Assembly: GCA_964017185.1 (NCBI GenBank)
Contig: OZ024883.1
Coordinates: forward strand, 40,478,395 to 40,542,394
Source of the DNA: Rugalucina vietnamica
Taxonomy: Eukaryota > Mollusca > Bivalvia > Lucinida > Lucinidae
Direction of reading: 5' to 3'
DNA: 64,000 nucleotides
The position numbers and the translations under genes were made by a program. The notes below the pieces were generated by a model. It was given only the letters and a program-made list of their open reading frames with translations, made no database searches and was not told the DNA's origin. Positions 33,065 to 43,425 of this stretch are shown piece by piece. Position 1 is the stretch's first letter. Each line of letters starts with the position of its first letter.

Positions 33065-35059
33065 TTTCAGGGACAGTCGCGTGTTCAACAACATGTCAAT
33101 GTGAAACGGGATATATTCGAGAAAATTATGTGTGTCGAAAACGTAAGTTTATTTAGGCAGAAGTTATTTTAGTAGACTCGTGTCCCTACTTATGTGACTT
33201 CAATGAGCTGTGCGTATAGTCTAAAAGTGCGTTGTAAGGGGCTATTCATTCCATGAACATGTTTGAATGATCAAATCAGTTACATAATCTGATATTTGCT
33301 TTCGTTACGAAAACTTGCCCATTTAATAAACAGAGATTTTTGAGCTTCAAAACTTGAAAATTTTCAGCTGAAAAATTTTGACATTTTTCTTATTTTTGCT
33401 CAAAACATAGATTGTGGGTACACGTTAGAACCGCCTCGGCGATGCGGTTCTAACGAGTACCCACAATTTATGTTTTGGAGCTAAGATAAGAAAAATAGGT
33501 ATACCCCTGCATATCCCAGTTTTGCTACTTTTCATGGACATGTTTTCATGATGTAACTTTTCAGCACATGTAGGCGAAACCTGTATAGCTGCTGATGCCA
33601 ATCCCCCTGGAGTGGAGTGTGCCTCTATGATGTCCGCGGACTCATCCTTGGCTACCGAAACCTGCCAGTCGGGCTCGTGTGGCTGCCCCTCGGGCTCAAC
33701 CTATGTACAGAAGGCTTTTATGGGCACGACACATGTGTTTTGTGTGGGTATGTATGACATAAAATTTTATTAGTTTTCGTTTCATTGTTCGTACATATTT
33801 TCAAAAATAGTAGAAATTATGAAAATCTATTCAATCCAAAAATGTAGAAAATAATGCTCAAATCATCAGAATAAAATGTCCGTTTCATATATACCACACT
33901 TTTATACAGTAAAACTGAGTTATACAGGGGTATACCTATTATTCTTATTTTTGCTCTAAAGCATAGATTGTGGGTACTCGTTAGAACCGCCTCGGCGAGG
34001 CGGTTTTAACGTGTACCCACAACCTATGTTTTGATTATTAAAAATATGAAAATCAACTCTGATGAAATTTTCAATTCTTACAGCTGAAACAATTCTGGTA
34101 TTTTGCAAGGGAAAGTTTTCGCGATGCAAACAGTTTCTTTTCTTCTTCTCCCTAGTTATGGTGTTGAAGTGTTATGGTGAGGGTAACCTGGTATAGTGAT
34201 TGGTCACAGAAGGAAGACGTAACTTCTATCCTCTCCAAAACATTTTAGCACTGTAGAAGTTGCCAAAATATTAAATTATATTTTTATAGATAGACTAAGG
34301 TTGTTAGTACAAAAACAACTGCGCTTTGTCAGCTGAAAGTCTTCTAAATGACACAGGTGCAATTGCTTTATTTATTTTAGTAAATATCAAAAAGATTGAA
34401 AACATCAAAATTTTCACTCGTGCCGCGCACTCCTGAAAATACTGATGTTTTCATCAGTCTATTCACCGCAAAAAAAGTAAATATCCTCTATCCATTCCAG
34501 TTGATTACAGTGGCACACAGAAACCAGACGGTGCGTCATGTGACTCCCACAACTCATGCCAGTCACATCTCTGCCTCACGTGCCCCGGGGATAATGCTAA
34601 AACTTGCCATAGAGGTAATACACGTTTACACATCAGTTTTATATTCGTAATTACGATTTTTGGAAGTCTAAAGCTAAACGTTCTGATTGGTTTTTTTTGT
34701 TTTTATAGGGTATTGCAATTCTGAATCTTCCTTCGAGTTATTGGACTATAAAATGACACACTTTAGCTCAGCTTTCTTCCTATTGCTAGCTTAGGATAGA
34801 TGAATGAATCAATTTTGAAATTCCAAATTTATTCTTTCTCTGATTTGCAATATAAACAACAAATCATAAATAAGCATACTCGAGTTCATGGTAGTAGAAC
34901 ATTTTAAGTTACATAATGAGAACTACATGTATTTGTAGCTGTATGGCTGAAACAATGTTTTCTTTTCCAGAATCTTTAGCCAGTAAACTGAAAGAGTCGG
35001 TGTTTTTATTATTGGTTACTTTTGCTTTTGCTGTTTTAAATATATTGTCAACGATTTAA
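30016..35059 (+). CDS. secreted cysteine-rich (EB/EGF-like) protein with probable GPI anchor
   Basis: Proposed exons are 30016-30079 (signal peptide, M-I-Y-S-V-L-L-F-L), 31450-31602, mini-exons 31678-31749, 31817-31888 and 32000-32071, then 32356-32544, 33071-33142, 33565-33747, 34501-34614 and 34971-35059 (TAA). Every intron is phase 1 and all borders are GT/AG, so any internal exon can be skipped without a frameshift. Cysteine spacing such as G-E-A-C..D-S-D-C, C-P-K-G-Y-C-D-C and G-T-C-A-S-G-T-C-T-C resembles EB modules and EGF-like repeats of extracellular proteins. The last exon encodes a short polar stretch, a 15-20 residue hydrophobic segment and the stop, as in a GPI-attachment signal; a type I membrane tail is the alternative. 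The exact protein is not recognised and its function is unknown. Confidence 0.78.
30155..30224. repeat. (GA)n microsatellite
   Basis: Uninterrupted GA dinucleotides over about 70 bp in the first intron of gene 3. Confidence 0.95.
30460..30555. repeat. (CA)n(CAA)n compound microsatellite
   Basis: CA repeats pass directly into CAA repeats. Confidence 0.95.
30983..31431 (+). mobile_element. MITE family B copy interrupted by another MITE
   Basis: Starts CATTACGAAAACTTTCCCAT and ends GGGACATGTTTTCCTGATG. Its 3' part is split by the pogo/Tigger-like element at 31217-31403. It ends 18 nt before the exon at 31450. Confidence 0.8.
31217..31403. mobile_element. pogo/Tigger-like MITE nested in a family B MITE
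   Basis: 187 bp between TA dinucleotides, ends CAGGTCAACCTCATCATAAC and inverted CACTTCAACCTCATTACAAC. The interior repeats TATAATGAGG-type motifs. A relative lies at about 57341-57534. TA duplication and this end type fit Tc1/mariner-pogo derivatives; the superfamily is an inference. Confidence 0.75.
31603..31978 (+). repeat. tandemly duplicated 72-nt mini-exons separated by (CT)n tracts
   Basis: The last 72 nt of the exon 31450-31602 (ACAACACGTGCCCG..AAATGCA) recur at 31678-31749, 31817-31888 and, diverged, 32000-32071. Each copy is followed by GTAA and preceded by a CT run plus an acceptor (TACTTTTACAG in the first two, TCTATTCACAG in the third). CT tracts occupy about 31608-31665, 31757-31804 and 31895-31976. 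Confidence 0.92.
32107..32340 (+). mobile_element. MITE family A copy 7
   Basis: 234 bp between AATT direct repeats. The inner hairpin is worn. It ends exactly 15 nt before the exon at 32356, the same spacing as copy 3 before the exon at 18190. Confidence 0.85.
32557..32823 (+). mobile_element. MITE family B copy
   Basis: Starts CATTTGAAAACTTGCTCAT 12 nt after the donor at 32545 and ends GGACATGTTTTCCTGACG. The core hairpin at 32648-32721 is nearly perfect. A 13-nt G run lies at about 32784-32796. Confidence 0.82.
32885..33066. repeat. poly(T) and (TTTA)n tract up to a splice acceptor
   Basis: T-rich then TTTA repeats run into TTTATTTCAG, the acceptor of the exon at 33071. The microsatellite itself provides the polypyrimidine tract. 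Confidence 0.9.
33303..33553 (+). mobile_element. MITE family B copy
   Basis: Starts CGTTACGAAAACTTGCCCAT and ends GGACATGTTTTCATGATG, 11 nt before the exon at 33565. The TATAAAAGTGGGG segment of the family is deleted. Confidence 0.82.
33864..34126 (-). mobile_element. MITE family B copy (inverse orientation)
   Basis: Starts CATCAGAATAAAATGTCCG and ends inverted to CATCGCGAAAACTTTCCC. Hairpin core at about 33962-34033. Confidence 0.8.
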
Positions 35060-35800
35060 GAAAAAAAGAAACAGCTATGACAATTAAAATACTTGGTGGA
35101 TACATATATATATATACTTGAACGCAAAAGAAACGCAACAATTTGCATCCTCGTTTTCTCCTGCATGCCCATGTAAGGATATTTCTGAAAGTATATTTTA
35201 TGTCCCTACACAATGAAACAACGCGATCTTTCTGTCACTTGTGCAATTTATTGAGGGCTACATAATGCCATTAAGAGATTTCGATTATTGATAAACAGCC
35301 GATTACGTCAAAACTTAAACACGTCACACACACGGAATGAACATCGACTAAGGCATAAAATTTCCATATTTGCGTTTGTTGTCCTATTTGTTTTTGAAAA
35401 ACAAACATCGGTTTGAAATTTCATTTACGCATACAATGTAAGGTATTGTATCTCTGTGACTTTTAAAAATGGGTTACCTTGAACTTGGTTGTGGCGTTTT
35501 CTCGGCAACCATAAGCCATGTAGCGTTCTGAATTTCATGTTGTATATATTCAAGGCTAAGCACTAGACTTGTCAATCGTAATATCACTAAAAGAAATTTT
35601 TGAGTCAATCAGAAGAAATCTGCATTTTATATGTGTTGCGAAACTTTTGCGTTTAAGAATATGTTTGTAAGTCATTCCTGTTCCATTCCACGAACTCACC
35701 AAATAGAAACGGGTTGGTTTATAGTGAACCGTTTGATACTCGGGGACATTCTTCGGCTGTACTATGCAAAACCAAGTTAAAAGAATAAAAATAAAGATTT
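35060..35800. other. intergenic, no gene seen
   Basis: Lies between the stop of gene 3 and MITE A copy 8. Only a short TATATA run was noticed; the 3' UTR and polyadenylation site of gene 3 must fall here. Confidence 0.5.
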
Positions 35801-36020
35801 GAGCCGCCTCGTGGGAAAACCAACATTGTGGTTTCCGACCAGGTCCGACACAAACCGACCTGTACAGTTACAGAAAAGAGCTAGAATCTTCGAATAAAGT
35901 TCGGATTTAAGTAGAAGAGGAACTGTACTATCCGAGTAGGCGCTGATCAGCTTCGCAGTTGCTGATCTGCGCCTTTGTTTTTGGCCTAGGCAGATTGTTG
36001 GTTTTCTCATGAGGCGGCTC
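35801..36020 (-). mobile_element. MITE family A copy 8
   Basis: 220 bp, ends GAGCCGCCTCGTGGGAAAAC and TTTTCTCATGAGGCGGCTC, flanked by ATTT and ATTA. The inner hairpin is mostly deleted (about 35938-35975). Confidence 0.85.
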
Positions 36021-36382
36021 ATTATATGAGGGCTTTGTAGTGACAAAATCCATTTTGTGAACAAAACTTGTACCAGCTGAGTGAAAACTGTCTAGATCGT
36101 CTTACTACCGCATTCGATAAGTTTAAATAAGTATTCTGAGCAAATCTTAAACTAAAAAGACTATGGTAAAAAGACTATGGTAGTTGTAGTTGTGGGTGTG
36201 TAGAAAATTCTCTTTATAAAGAGTACACATCTAAAAACACACTTTGCATCTTAAAATATTTCGCCCAGCACCTGTAGCGTACTGTCGTCCGGAACCACCC
36301 TATGTGGTAACGAACATCCCTTAGAGTGAAATAACCAAACATGTGTTTAAGACTGTGGATGATAATATGGAAAAGATACAGG

Positions 36383-36387
<5 letters not shown>

Positions 36388-36418
<31 letters not shown>

Positions 36419-36590
36419 TAATAATAATAATAATGCACTAGTCCTCCAATGCCTGGAGAATAGCGGGAACTTTTACTTTTGTCCATGAAACACCTGCTAA
36501 AACCCTAGCATTGCGGAGATTGACAGGCATTCACTGTGCGTAATAGTAATTATTATTATTATTATTATTATTACTATTATTATTATTCGC
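36388..36590. repeat. inverted (AAT)n / (ATT)n microsatellites
   Basis: An (AAT)n tract at 36388-36434 and an (ATT)n tract at 36547-36588 flank about 110 bp, so the region can fold back on itself. No further element ends were recognised. Confidence 0.75.
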
Positions 36591-36834
36591 AACATGTACA
36601 TGTATGTCTATTGGCATGATACCTCTAAAGATTGGTCTACATAAAATCAGTATTATAAAACCACGGGAATATAAAATACACGAAGTAATCACTGACGTCA
36701 GTAGATATTAAAATTGAATATTTGATAATAAGGAGACTTTCATTAAGCCGTTCCCCTCGTACTTGACAAGAACGTGTTTTCCAGATCCTCGTACTGATAT
36801 CACCAGAATACACTACGAAAACAACGCTCCTCAT

Positions 36835-37145
36835 GGTGGTTATCATGATTTATTTATTTGTGCTTGATGACTAGTTAGAGATTCACCACGAGGACTGAAC
36901 AACTAAACTAAATGTTGTGAACCACTGCAGAAGATGACGGTGAGGTTAGGATCCTGTAAAATTGATTTAAGCCCCCAGTAGTTTTATATTACTGATCGTT
37001 CCAAGGCGATACTTCTGTTATGGTTCTATTTGTTTTATGTTTTGGAGTCGAATTTTTGTGCTATTTGAACTTTATATACGCTTTCATAGCTTTAGTTTAG
37101 TTCGAGTTACTGAGTGGCCGCCTATTGAGAAATAGCTCCAATAAA
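36835..37145 (+). mobile_element. detached Naiad 3' UTR copy
   Basis: Closely matches, in inverse orientation, the 3' UTR of the Naiad element (about 52840-53145): TATCATGATTTATTT, CTAGTTAGAGATTCACCACG, AATGTTGTGAACCACTGCAG and GTGGCCGCCTATTG recur in the same order. No coding part remains, so it is a severely 5'-truncated insertion. It may preserve regulatory RNA structure of the 3' UTR. Confidence 0.85.
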
Positions 37146-38320
37146 GAATGGGACGTTTTGAATTATTTCCATGTATATAAATTTTGCTTATTGAGAGTAA
37201 ACTGTTATTGTCGCTCAAAATAATACAACCTCAATTCACCTCTAAAATTCAAGTGACATCTAGACAACAATCTGCCGTGCCTAGCAACGAGAAAATGTTA
37301 GTAAACAGCCCATGGCCACATATGTAATATGTACATAAATTTGGTTGCCATGGCAAATGGTTGCAAAAACTCAACTAAAGACTGTAGACTAGTTTATACA
37401 GTGCATTGGTGGCTTTATGCGCGGAAAATATCACATATATGCAGCTAAAACTTAAATCAGGGTGAGCTTTTTTGAGCTTTTTTGCAAGAAAAGCTGGGTT
37501 TTGTTTGCGAAAAAGTACAATGGAATTGGGGGTAGGGGTGGGAAATATTTGACTGAGTATTTATAAATGACATAAGACATAATAAATTGTTATTAACCTC
37601 GAAACTGTCAGTTATAATGCAAATATTGCAAATAAATTACAAGCGAGACAATTGACCTCTTAGATGTTGCCTAGCAACCGTAAAACTCAGAAAATGCTTT
37701 GTCAGAATTCATAGAGTAGAATGGTTGCTAGGCAACCATCCTTCTATCACTAGCGCTAGATCCAAATTGACTGTAGGAAAATCTTTCAAAGATGATGTTT
37801 AACACAGACAACACTCAACTATGATCAGTTATCTTTTTTTAAAATGTGTAGCATAGCTCTATCTTAATAGGCTATATTAGTTCAAATGACAAATCGTGGC
37901 CATAGATACAGCACGAGTAGTTCTTAATTAACCATAGAAACCAAAGGCCTTGAACAAATCTCATAAAATGTGCTCTATATATGGGTCATTATCAAAAAAT
38001 GGAGCAATCCTTGTCCTTGATGGTTTTCTCGCAAGCGCGATGTCCGAGGTTTGCTTTTTCCATGTATAATATTAGTTTCCGCGGTGCTTTACTAGAACCA
38101 CACGCGATTTCACGTTTCCGAGTACGTTATTTGCAAAAAAGAGATGCTAGAAGTGCTATTTTATCGATTTTTACCGTGTCCCAGGGTCAGGGTAAGTAGT
38201 TTTATTTGTTTCCATTGCAAAAGAAGCTTGACAGAAATCACATTTTCTGTGACCATCTATTGCATAGAATGTTATTAAAGTCAAATTCAAAAATCTTATG
38301 ATATATAAATTGCTATTTAA
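37146..38320. other. intergenic, no clear gene
   Basis: A 72-codon frame at 37981-38199 ends at a good donor (CAGG|GTAAGT at 38191) but has no family resemblance and is not called. Nothing else was recognised. Confidence 0.4.
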
Positions 38321-39347
38321 GGGTGGGGGCACATATATAGTGTTGTCCCTGGAAAACGTATCAGTGCTGTCACAGCTATTGAAAATCGATTTTTGACCAG
38401 AGTTACAAATCATTTTCCCGGATCAAAACAATCGCGTTTTGTAGACGACACCAAGCTGAACAAGTTACGGTAAAAAACTTTTGAACACATCGCATTACTC
38501 CGTTGCTATACCATAAAGACATGTCAGAATTGGAGTGGGAATTTTACAAGCATCAGTCCTATCACGCGCATTTTGCCGCTTATTGTAAATATCACATACA
38601 TTTTAAAACCATGACTGAATTTCAACTTAGGAGCAGTAAGAATAGACATGCAAAGTTTTCATCCTGCATTCTGTTGTTAGTCACTAGAATTAAATTTCTG
38701 TGTGAAACTCAGTACTGTCACGGATCAGTGCTGTCACGGTCGTGACAGTAATGATGTGACAGCACTGAGTTGACTTCTGTCAGCAGGTGTGGCTTCAGGT
38801 AATTTCCTAGGCTGACAAGAGTTAGGTCGCCTTTCACCAGAGGGTCTCAGCTACTAACGCCAGCAGCAGCCAGAAGTGGCCAATTCATATCGCTTTGAAA
38901 ATCGTTGGAGGTGTGTGACTGTGTGTGGGTGATACAAAACTACAAATTCAAAATGCTTCGTCGACCACGGTAAACAAATAGCCCCGGGGGTGGTACTCCC
39001 ATAATGATATTTAGACAGTTTGTGTATGTCGCGCGATAAATGCCATTTTTGGCGGTCCATTCCAAATTAGATTACCCCTTTTCAGTAAAAAAAAAAGACA
39101 TTTTAAGCCCCAACTTTATACGGAAAAATCGCTTTTTTTGTTTAAAACGCCATCCCTTTCTTAGAGGAGTGGGAGGGGCAACTCGGGGTAATGCAAGTAC
39201 GGGTGTGCCGTAAAACCTACCAAATGCATACACCTCGAAAAAAGGGACCCGGTAATATACACACTAGGGGTCTATGGTACATGAAAATACGAAAATTTTA
39301 ACCTTTTCTGACGCATGTGTCTTTCAGTGTGTTTGTATGTTGCATAC

Positions 39348-39533
39348 CATTACGAAAATGTGTTACCCATGCAATATACAGAGATTTTTTAGCTTTAAAA
39401 ATTGAAGAAAAAAATATATCTGATTGTCAAATTTTAGAAACAAAAAGCAGTAACATTGTATACCTCATTTTACCCTGTATACGTCACTACATAAAAGTGG
39501 GATTTAATGGGATATATGTGAAAGCAAATGTGC
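39348..39533 (+). mobile_element. MITE family B copy, internally deleted
   Basis: Starts CATTACGAAAATGTGTTACC and keeps AATATACAGAGATTTTTTAG and ATAAAAGTGGG, but lacks the core hairpin and a clear right end. Confidence 0.55.
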
Positions 39534-39744
39534 AGCTCAGCTGCAAGTTAACCTAAAGTTGAGGCCCATCCAAGGAGGTATTAGATCCAAGCTCACTAAA
39601 AGAAAAATGACCTTTCTCCCTAGCTCCCTAAAAATCTTTTCCTTGCTCCCAGCTTCCTTAAACCAAGAGTGTTCTCTTCTAGTAATCCTCAATTCCCTTT
39701 AATTGTTTTCCAGTTTTCCCAAGCTCCCTGAAAACAATATGGCC

Positions 39745-39959
39745 GTGGGGAGCGCGGTGGCGTAGTGGTATAGCGTCGGACTCCGAATCGAGAGGTCCTG
39801 GGTACGATCACCACAGGCGTCACCGTGATGTGTCCTTGGGCAAGACACATTAATTCCCTACAGTATTGGTTAAACTCAGGAAGCGTTGGCTCCGTCCCGA
39901 CATGACTAAAACATTGTTGACTGGGACGTTAAGCCCCAACAGAAACACAAACAAACAAA
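39745..39959 (+). mobile_element. tRNA-derived SINE
   Basis: The head GAGCGCGGTGGCGTAGTGGT..GTCGGACTCCG with GGGTACGATC (A and B boxes) is followed by the body CCTTGGGCAAGACACATTAA and GACATGACTAAAACATTG, ending GACGTTAAGCCCCAACAGAAACACAAACAAACAA. ATGGCC flanks it on both sides (39739-39744, 39960-39965). Confidence 0.85.
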
Positions 39960-41009
39960 ATGGCCCTGCTACCCAGCTCCCTAAAATCCGTGATAGGGTC
40001 CTAAATTTAATGCGGTCTTTTGTCGTGAACTATCCTGGTTGTCTCAGACCTGATCGAAAGCCCCAAAGACACATTTTCTCGTGCTGCTGCTTAAGATGAA
40101 CAGCGCTTCTACTGCGCTTTACGTGTTACATCGCGTTTGGTTTGCGTTTGAGCATTGGATCTACGCAAAAGGTGTCCCTGGTTAAAGCAACAGCAAAGGC
40201 TTCGTTGGTTGCTACCTTAAGTGAGTCACTGCCCCTAAGCTCATCGGTAAATGGTCAGAAATTAATCATTTCCGTACACATTGGAATGAAAAAGGCGAGA
40301 TCGGATAATTATCAGTGCTGTCACGACAACTTCAGTGCTGTCACGATATCAGTGCTGTCACGGTCATAATTATTTAAAATACTTAAAACGCATCATATAA
40401 AAGTAATTGCTTTTGGTATGTTATGATACTATACTGAAATAGTAAACGTTTAGCAGAACTTATTTTTGGTTTAATCCCACAAGATAATGTCTACAAAAAT
40501 AAAGTGTTTCAGAAACAGAACAAATCACTGTATGTGCATTTTCATTGAAGATCTCTTCCCCGTTAATTCATTGAAAGTATTTAAGGTTTGTGTGAACTAT
40601 TGTTCGTGACAAGTTATATATGCCCCCACTTACAGATTGGGGAAGTCTTATCAAATGAGCGTTTTACGCAAGAAAGTTTGTTCGTGACAGCACTGATATT
40701 TTTTCAAGGGTACCATACAATTAATTAATGCTGGTGCACTATTTGTTCAGTTAATAAATTTTATATTTTATTTCTATATTCTATATGCTCCTGTTAATAA
40801 AACTATCCCATTAAAAAAGAAAAAATGGACAACTAATTTTTTTCGTTTTGCCTTTCTGGATTGCTCCATTTTTTGATAATGACCCATATAGATCCGATGT
40901 GTATCTAGAAAATGAAAGTAGTAAACTTGAGTCAGTCAATAGAAATAGGAGAAAAGTCCCATTCATTATTGGATCACCCTCGAATAAGTACCTAAATGTG
41001 ATTTTAGTT

Positions 41010-41100
41010 CTTTCCCAACCCGGCCCTAGTTTTTGCAGTGGGAATTTCTTTCTGACTGCACTTTTCCTGATCATTGCCTACTTGTACCTCTTTTCAAGTA
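41010..41100 (+). mobile_element. Naiad 3' tail fragment
   Basis: GCAGTGGGAATTTCTTTCTG..TTTTCCTGATCATTGCCTAC..TGTACCTCTTTT matches the extreme 3' end of the Naiad element at 52.71-52.78 kb, inverted. Confidence 0.75.
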
Positions 41101-41225
41101 AATGTCGTCCACCCCTTCCGGTAGCGCCTCAGTTTTAAAGAACAACACAAATAAAGTCATGAACGGGAGGAATGGTTTTATTTAAAGTATTCCAAATATT
41201 TTCACAGTTTGGTATAATTTTCAGT

Positions 41226-41672
41226 CTAATTTTCAATTTTATAAACAATCCTGTCGTGTAAAGCATCTGTGGCTGATCGAATCTCCAAAACTGGAGAGTG
41301 CTTGCTATACCCATCACCGCTCGGCATCAGTATCAGTCGCCGATCGCCCACAGTTCCCATAAGTGGCTGACGCGAACGTCCTCGGCCACTCCATTTCGGC
41401 CTGCTCTTATTCGGCCCAGCCAGAACTGGCTCGACAGAATGAAAGTCCTTTATTGCAGTATCGAGGTTACCATTCTTTTTGTATAGTCTGTAATTCTTTG
41501 ATGGTGTTGAAACTTTCTTTGCATCTGCAAGCAGTTTTTCCAACGCGACCAATCCTTTCGCCGCTTTATTTAATGCCCTTTTCGTTATACTCTCGCCGTA
41601 TGTGGTGATTCTGTGTCCAGGATTATTGTTAACTACTAGCTGTTGGTTTGGATCATTGTGTTCGTTTCTCGA
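41226..41672 (-). CDS. probable last exon of an unrecognised protein
   Basis: On the minus strand TTTTCCAG at about 41680-41673 is a good acceptor, followed by an open frame of about 148 codons to the stop at 41226. AATAAA (41182-41177) lies 45 nt downstream, as in a real terminal exon. The product is basic and hydrophilic, with A-L-N-K-A-A-K-G-L-V-A-L-E-K-L-L as a likely amphipathic helix, then S-R-P-K-W-S-G-R-G-R-S-R and an I-R-S-A-T-D-A-L-H-D-R-I end. I do not recognise the family. Upstream exons, which would lie beyond 41700, were not identified. It could also be a transposon-derived C-terminus. Confidence 0.45.
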   Translation of the reverse strand, partial: SRNEHNDPNQQLVVNNNPGHRITTYGESITKRALNKAAKGLVALEKLLADAKKVSTPSKNYRLYKKNGNLDTAIKDFHSVEPVLAGPNKSRPKWSGRGRSRQPLMGTVGDRRLILMPSGDGYSKHSPVLEIRSATDALHDRIVYKIEN

Positions 41673-41764
41673 CTGGAAAAGAGACGGATAAGACCTATTT
41701 TATGAAGTATTTCAAGCAATTTTGGAACCGATGACAGTGCCCAGCAGGCACATGACGTCGTCAT

Positions 41765-42262
41765 GTGCCCGCTGGGTGGTTTCCTGTATGTGAAAACAGT
41801 GATTTCATGTACATGTATGTGATAACAGTGGTTTCCTGTATTTGAAAACAGTGATTTCATGTACTTGTATGTGATAACAGTGGTTTCCTGTATGTGAAAA
41901 CAGTGGTTTCATGTACATGTATGTGATAACAGTGGTTTCCTGTATGTGAAAACAGTGATTTCATGTACATGCATGTGATAACAGTGGTTTCCTGTATTTG
42001 AAAACAGTGATTTCATGTACATGCATGTGATAACAGTGGTTTCCTGTATTTGAAAACAGTGATTTCATGTACATGCATGTGATAACAGTGGTTTCCTGTA
42101 TTTGAAAACAGTGATTTCATGTACATGCATGTGATAACAGTGGTTTCCTGTATTTGAAAACAGTGATTTCATGTACATGCATGTGATAACAGTGGTTTCC
42201 TGTATTTGAAAACAGTGATTTCATGTACATGCATGTGATAACAGTGGTTTCCTGTATGTGAT
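41765..42262. repeat. 52-bp minisatellite, about 9 copies
   Basis: The unit TGATAACAGTGGTTTCCTGT-ATTTGAAAACAGTGATTTCA-TGTACATGCATG repeats with a 52-bp period; early copies differ slightly (GTATGTG for GTATTTG). Confidence 0.95.
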
Positions 42263-42777
42263 CTTTGAAGCAAGGGCAATGCAATTCCAAATTGTTTCGA
42301 TCATTACTCTGGTCATTCAAATATATTTATGCACTAAATGAAGTTTCAAACTGCCTACTGGCAATGATTATAGATTCGTAGATATATCCATTACATTTTT
42401 AAAGGGTAGTCTTACATTCCCTGGCGTAATTGTTTGGAACAGTTTTCCCGCAACCGTCATTAGACATATTTGTTAAGAGCTGCATTAAATGCTTTGTTGG
42501 ATCATATTGGTAACAAATCATATATGTAACACATTTGTTACGTACATGATCACATTCGAAACAGGTAAAGTGTGTTACAAATGTGTTTGTCCGAAATAGG
42601 GGTTGACATGGGAAGCATATATGTAACAGGTTTAGCTGTCTATTTGTATTCAAACAATTAACAGCAATAGCAACATCATTATATTCTTTACACTATTGAT
42701 TTTATTCTCGATTGCAAAACAATAGTTAGCACATTAAGCTAATCGCTCTCGAGACTCACTCCAACTTGAATCAACCT

Positions 42778-42779
<2 letters not shown>

Positions 42780-42834
<55 letters not shown>
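42780..42834. repeat. (AG)n microsatellite
   Basis: Uninterrupted AG dinucleotides. Confidence 0.95.
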
Positions 42835-42838
<4 letters not shown>

Positions 42839-43334
42839 GGATCCTCACCGAGGAAACCGCTTGGTTGAAGCGAAGGTAAAATACCAACGCTCTTCGCTCA
42901 GACTAAATGCCTGAGCGGAACTTATCTCAACGTTCAGTTGAAGATCCCTTTTCCGTCATTTTGCTGTAGTGCAGTAGAGATAACTAGGCCTCGGATATAA
43001 ACTCATTGGCACTGGAATCCCTTTCAGCGAAAAGCCAGAAAAGTTTGTTACTCCTTGGAAAATAACCAAGTTAAAATTTCTTTGTCGAAGCAAGCTAAAG
43101 AGGACAAAAAAATATCATTTGAGGACGGTGTAGAAGTTTATCTATTGTTTACCAATAAACAACGTTATTACGGGTGCTAGGAATGTGTATTTCTGTTTCC
43201 AAAAATTAAAAATTATAATAATAGATTAAAAGGCATTCATACTCGATGCAGCCATTGCACGGAACACATATTATATGAAAACTTTCTAATAAGCTGTTAT
43301 AAAGGGGATTGTAACATATAATCTCTTTAGGCCC

Positions 43335-43425
43335 AAAACATAGCCGAGTGGTTATAGACGCCTTTTCGCTGTTTCAAATTAAGCAAAACTGGCAGGCGTT
43401 CGAATCTCACCAACGTAATAAGTAG
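43335..43425 (+). other. tRNA-like sequence (SINE head or tRNA pseudogene)
   Basis: CATAGCCGAGTGGTTATAGA resembles an A box and GGCGTTCGAATCTC a B box about 50 nt later, as in Leu/Ser tRNAs. The arms do not pair into a full cloverleaf, so it is not called as a functional tRNA. Confidence 0.4.

Larger units (their letters stand above)
38324..40700. mobile_element. possible DNA transposon with subterminal TCAGTGCTGTCACG repeats
   Basis: GTGGGGGCACATATATAG (38325) is matched inverted by TTATATATGCCCCCAC (40614-40631). At least eight copies of (A)TCAGTGCTGTCACG or its inverse cluster near the two sides: about 38363, 38708, 38725, 38757, 40313, 40330, 40347 and 40686. Subterminal repeats of this kind are usual transposase-binding sites. 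A SINE (39745-39959) and a MITE B fragment (39348-39533) sit inside. No transposase frame was found. Confidence 0.5.

Noticed and set aside
41765..42262. CRISPR-like array
   Set aside because: The 52-bp units are contiguous repeats without unique spacers, in a eukaryotic context.
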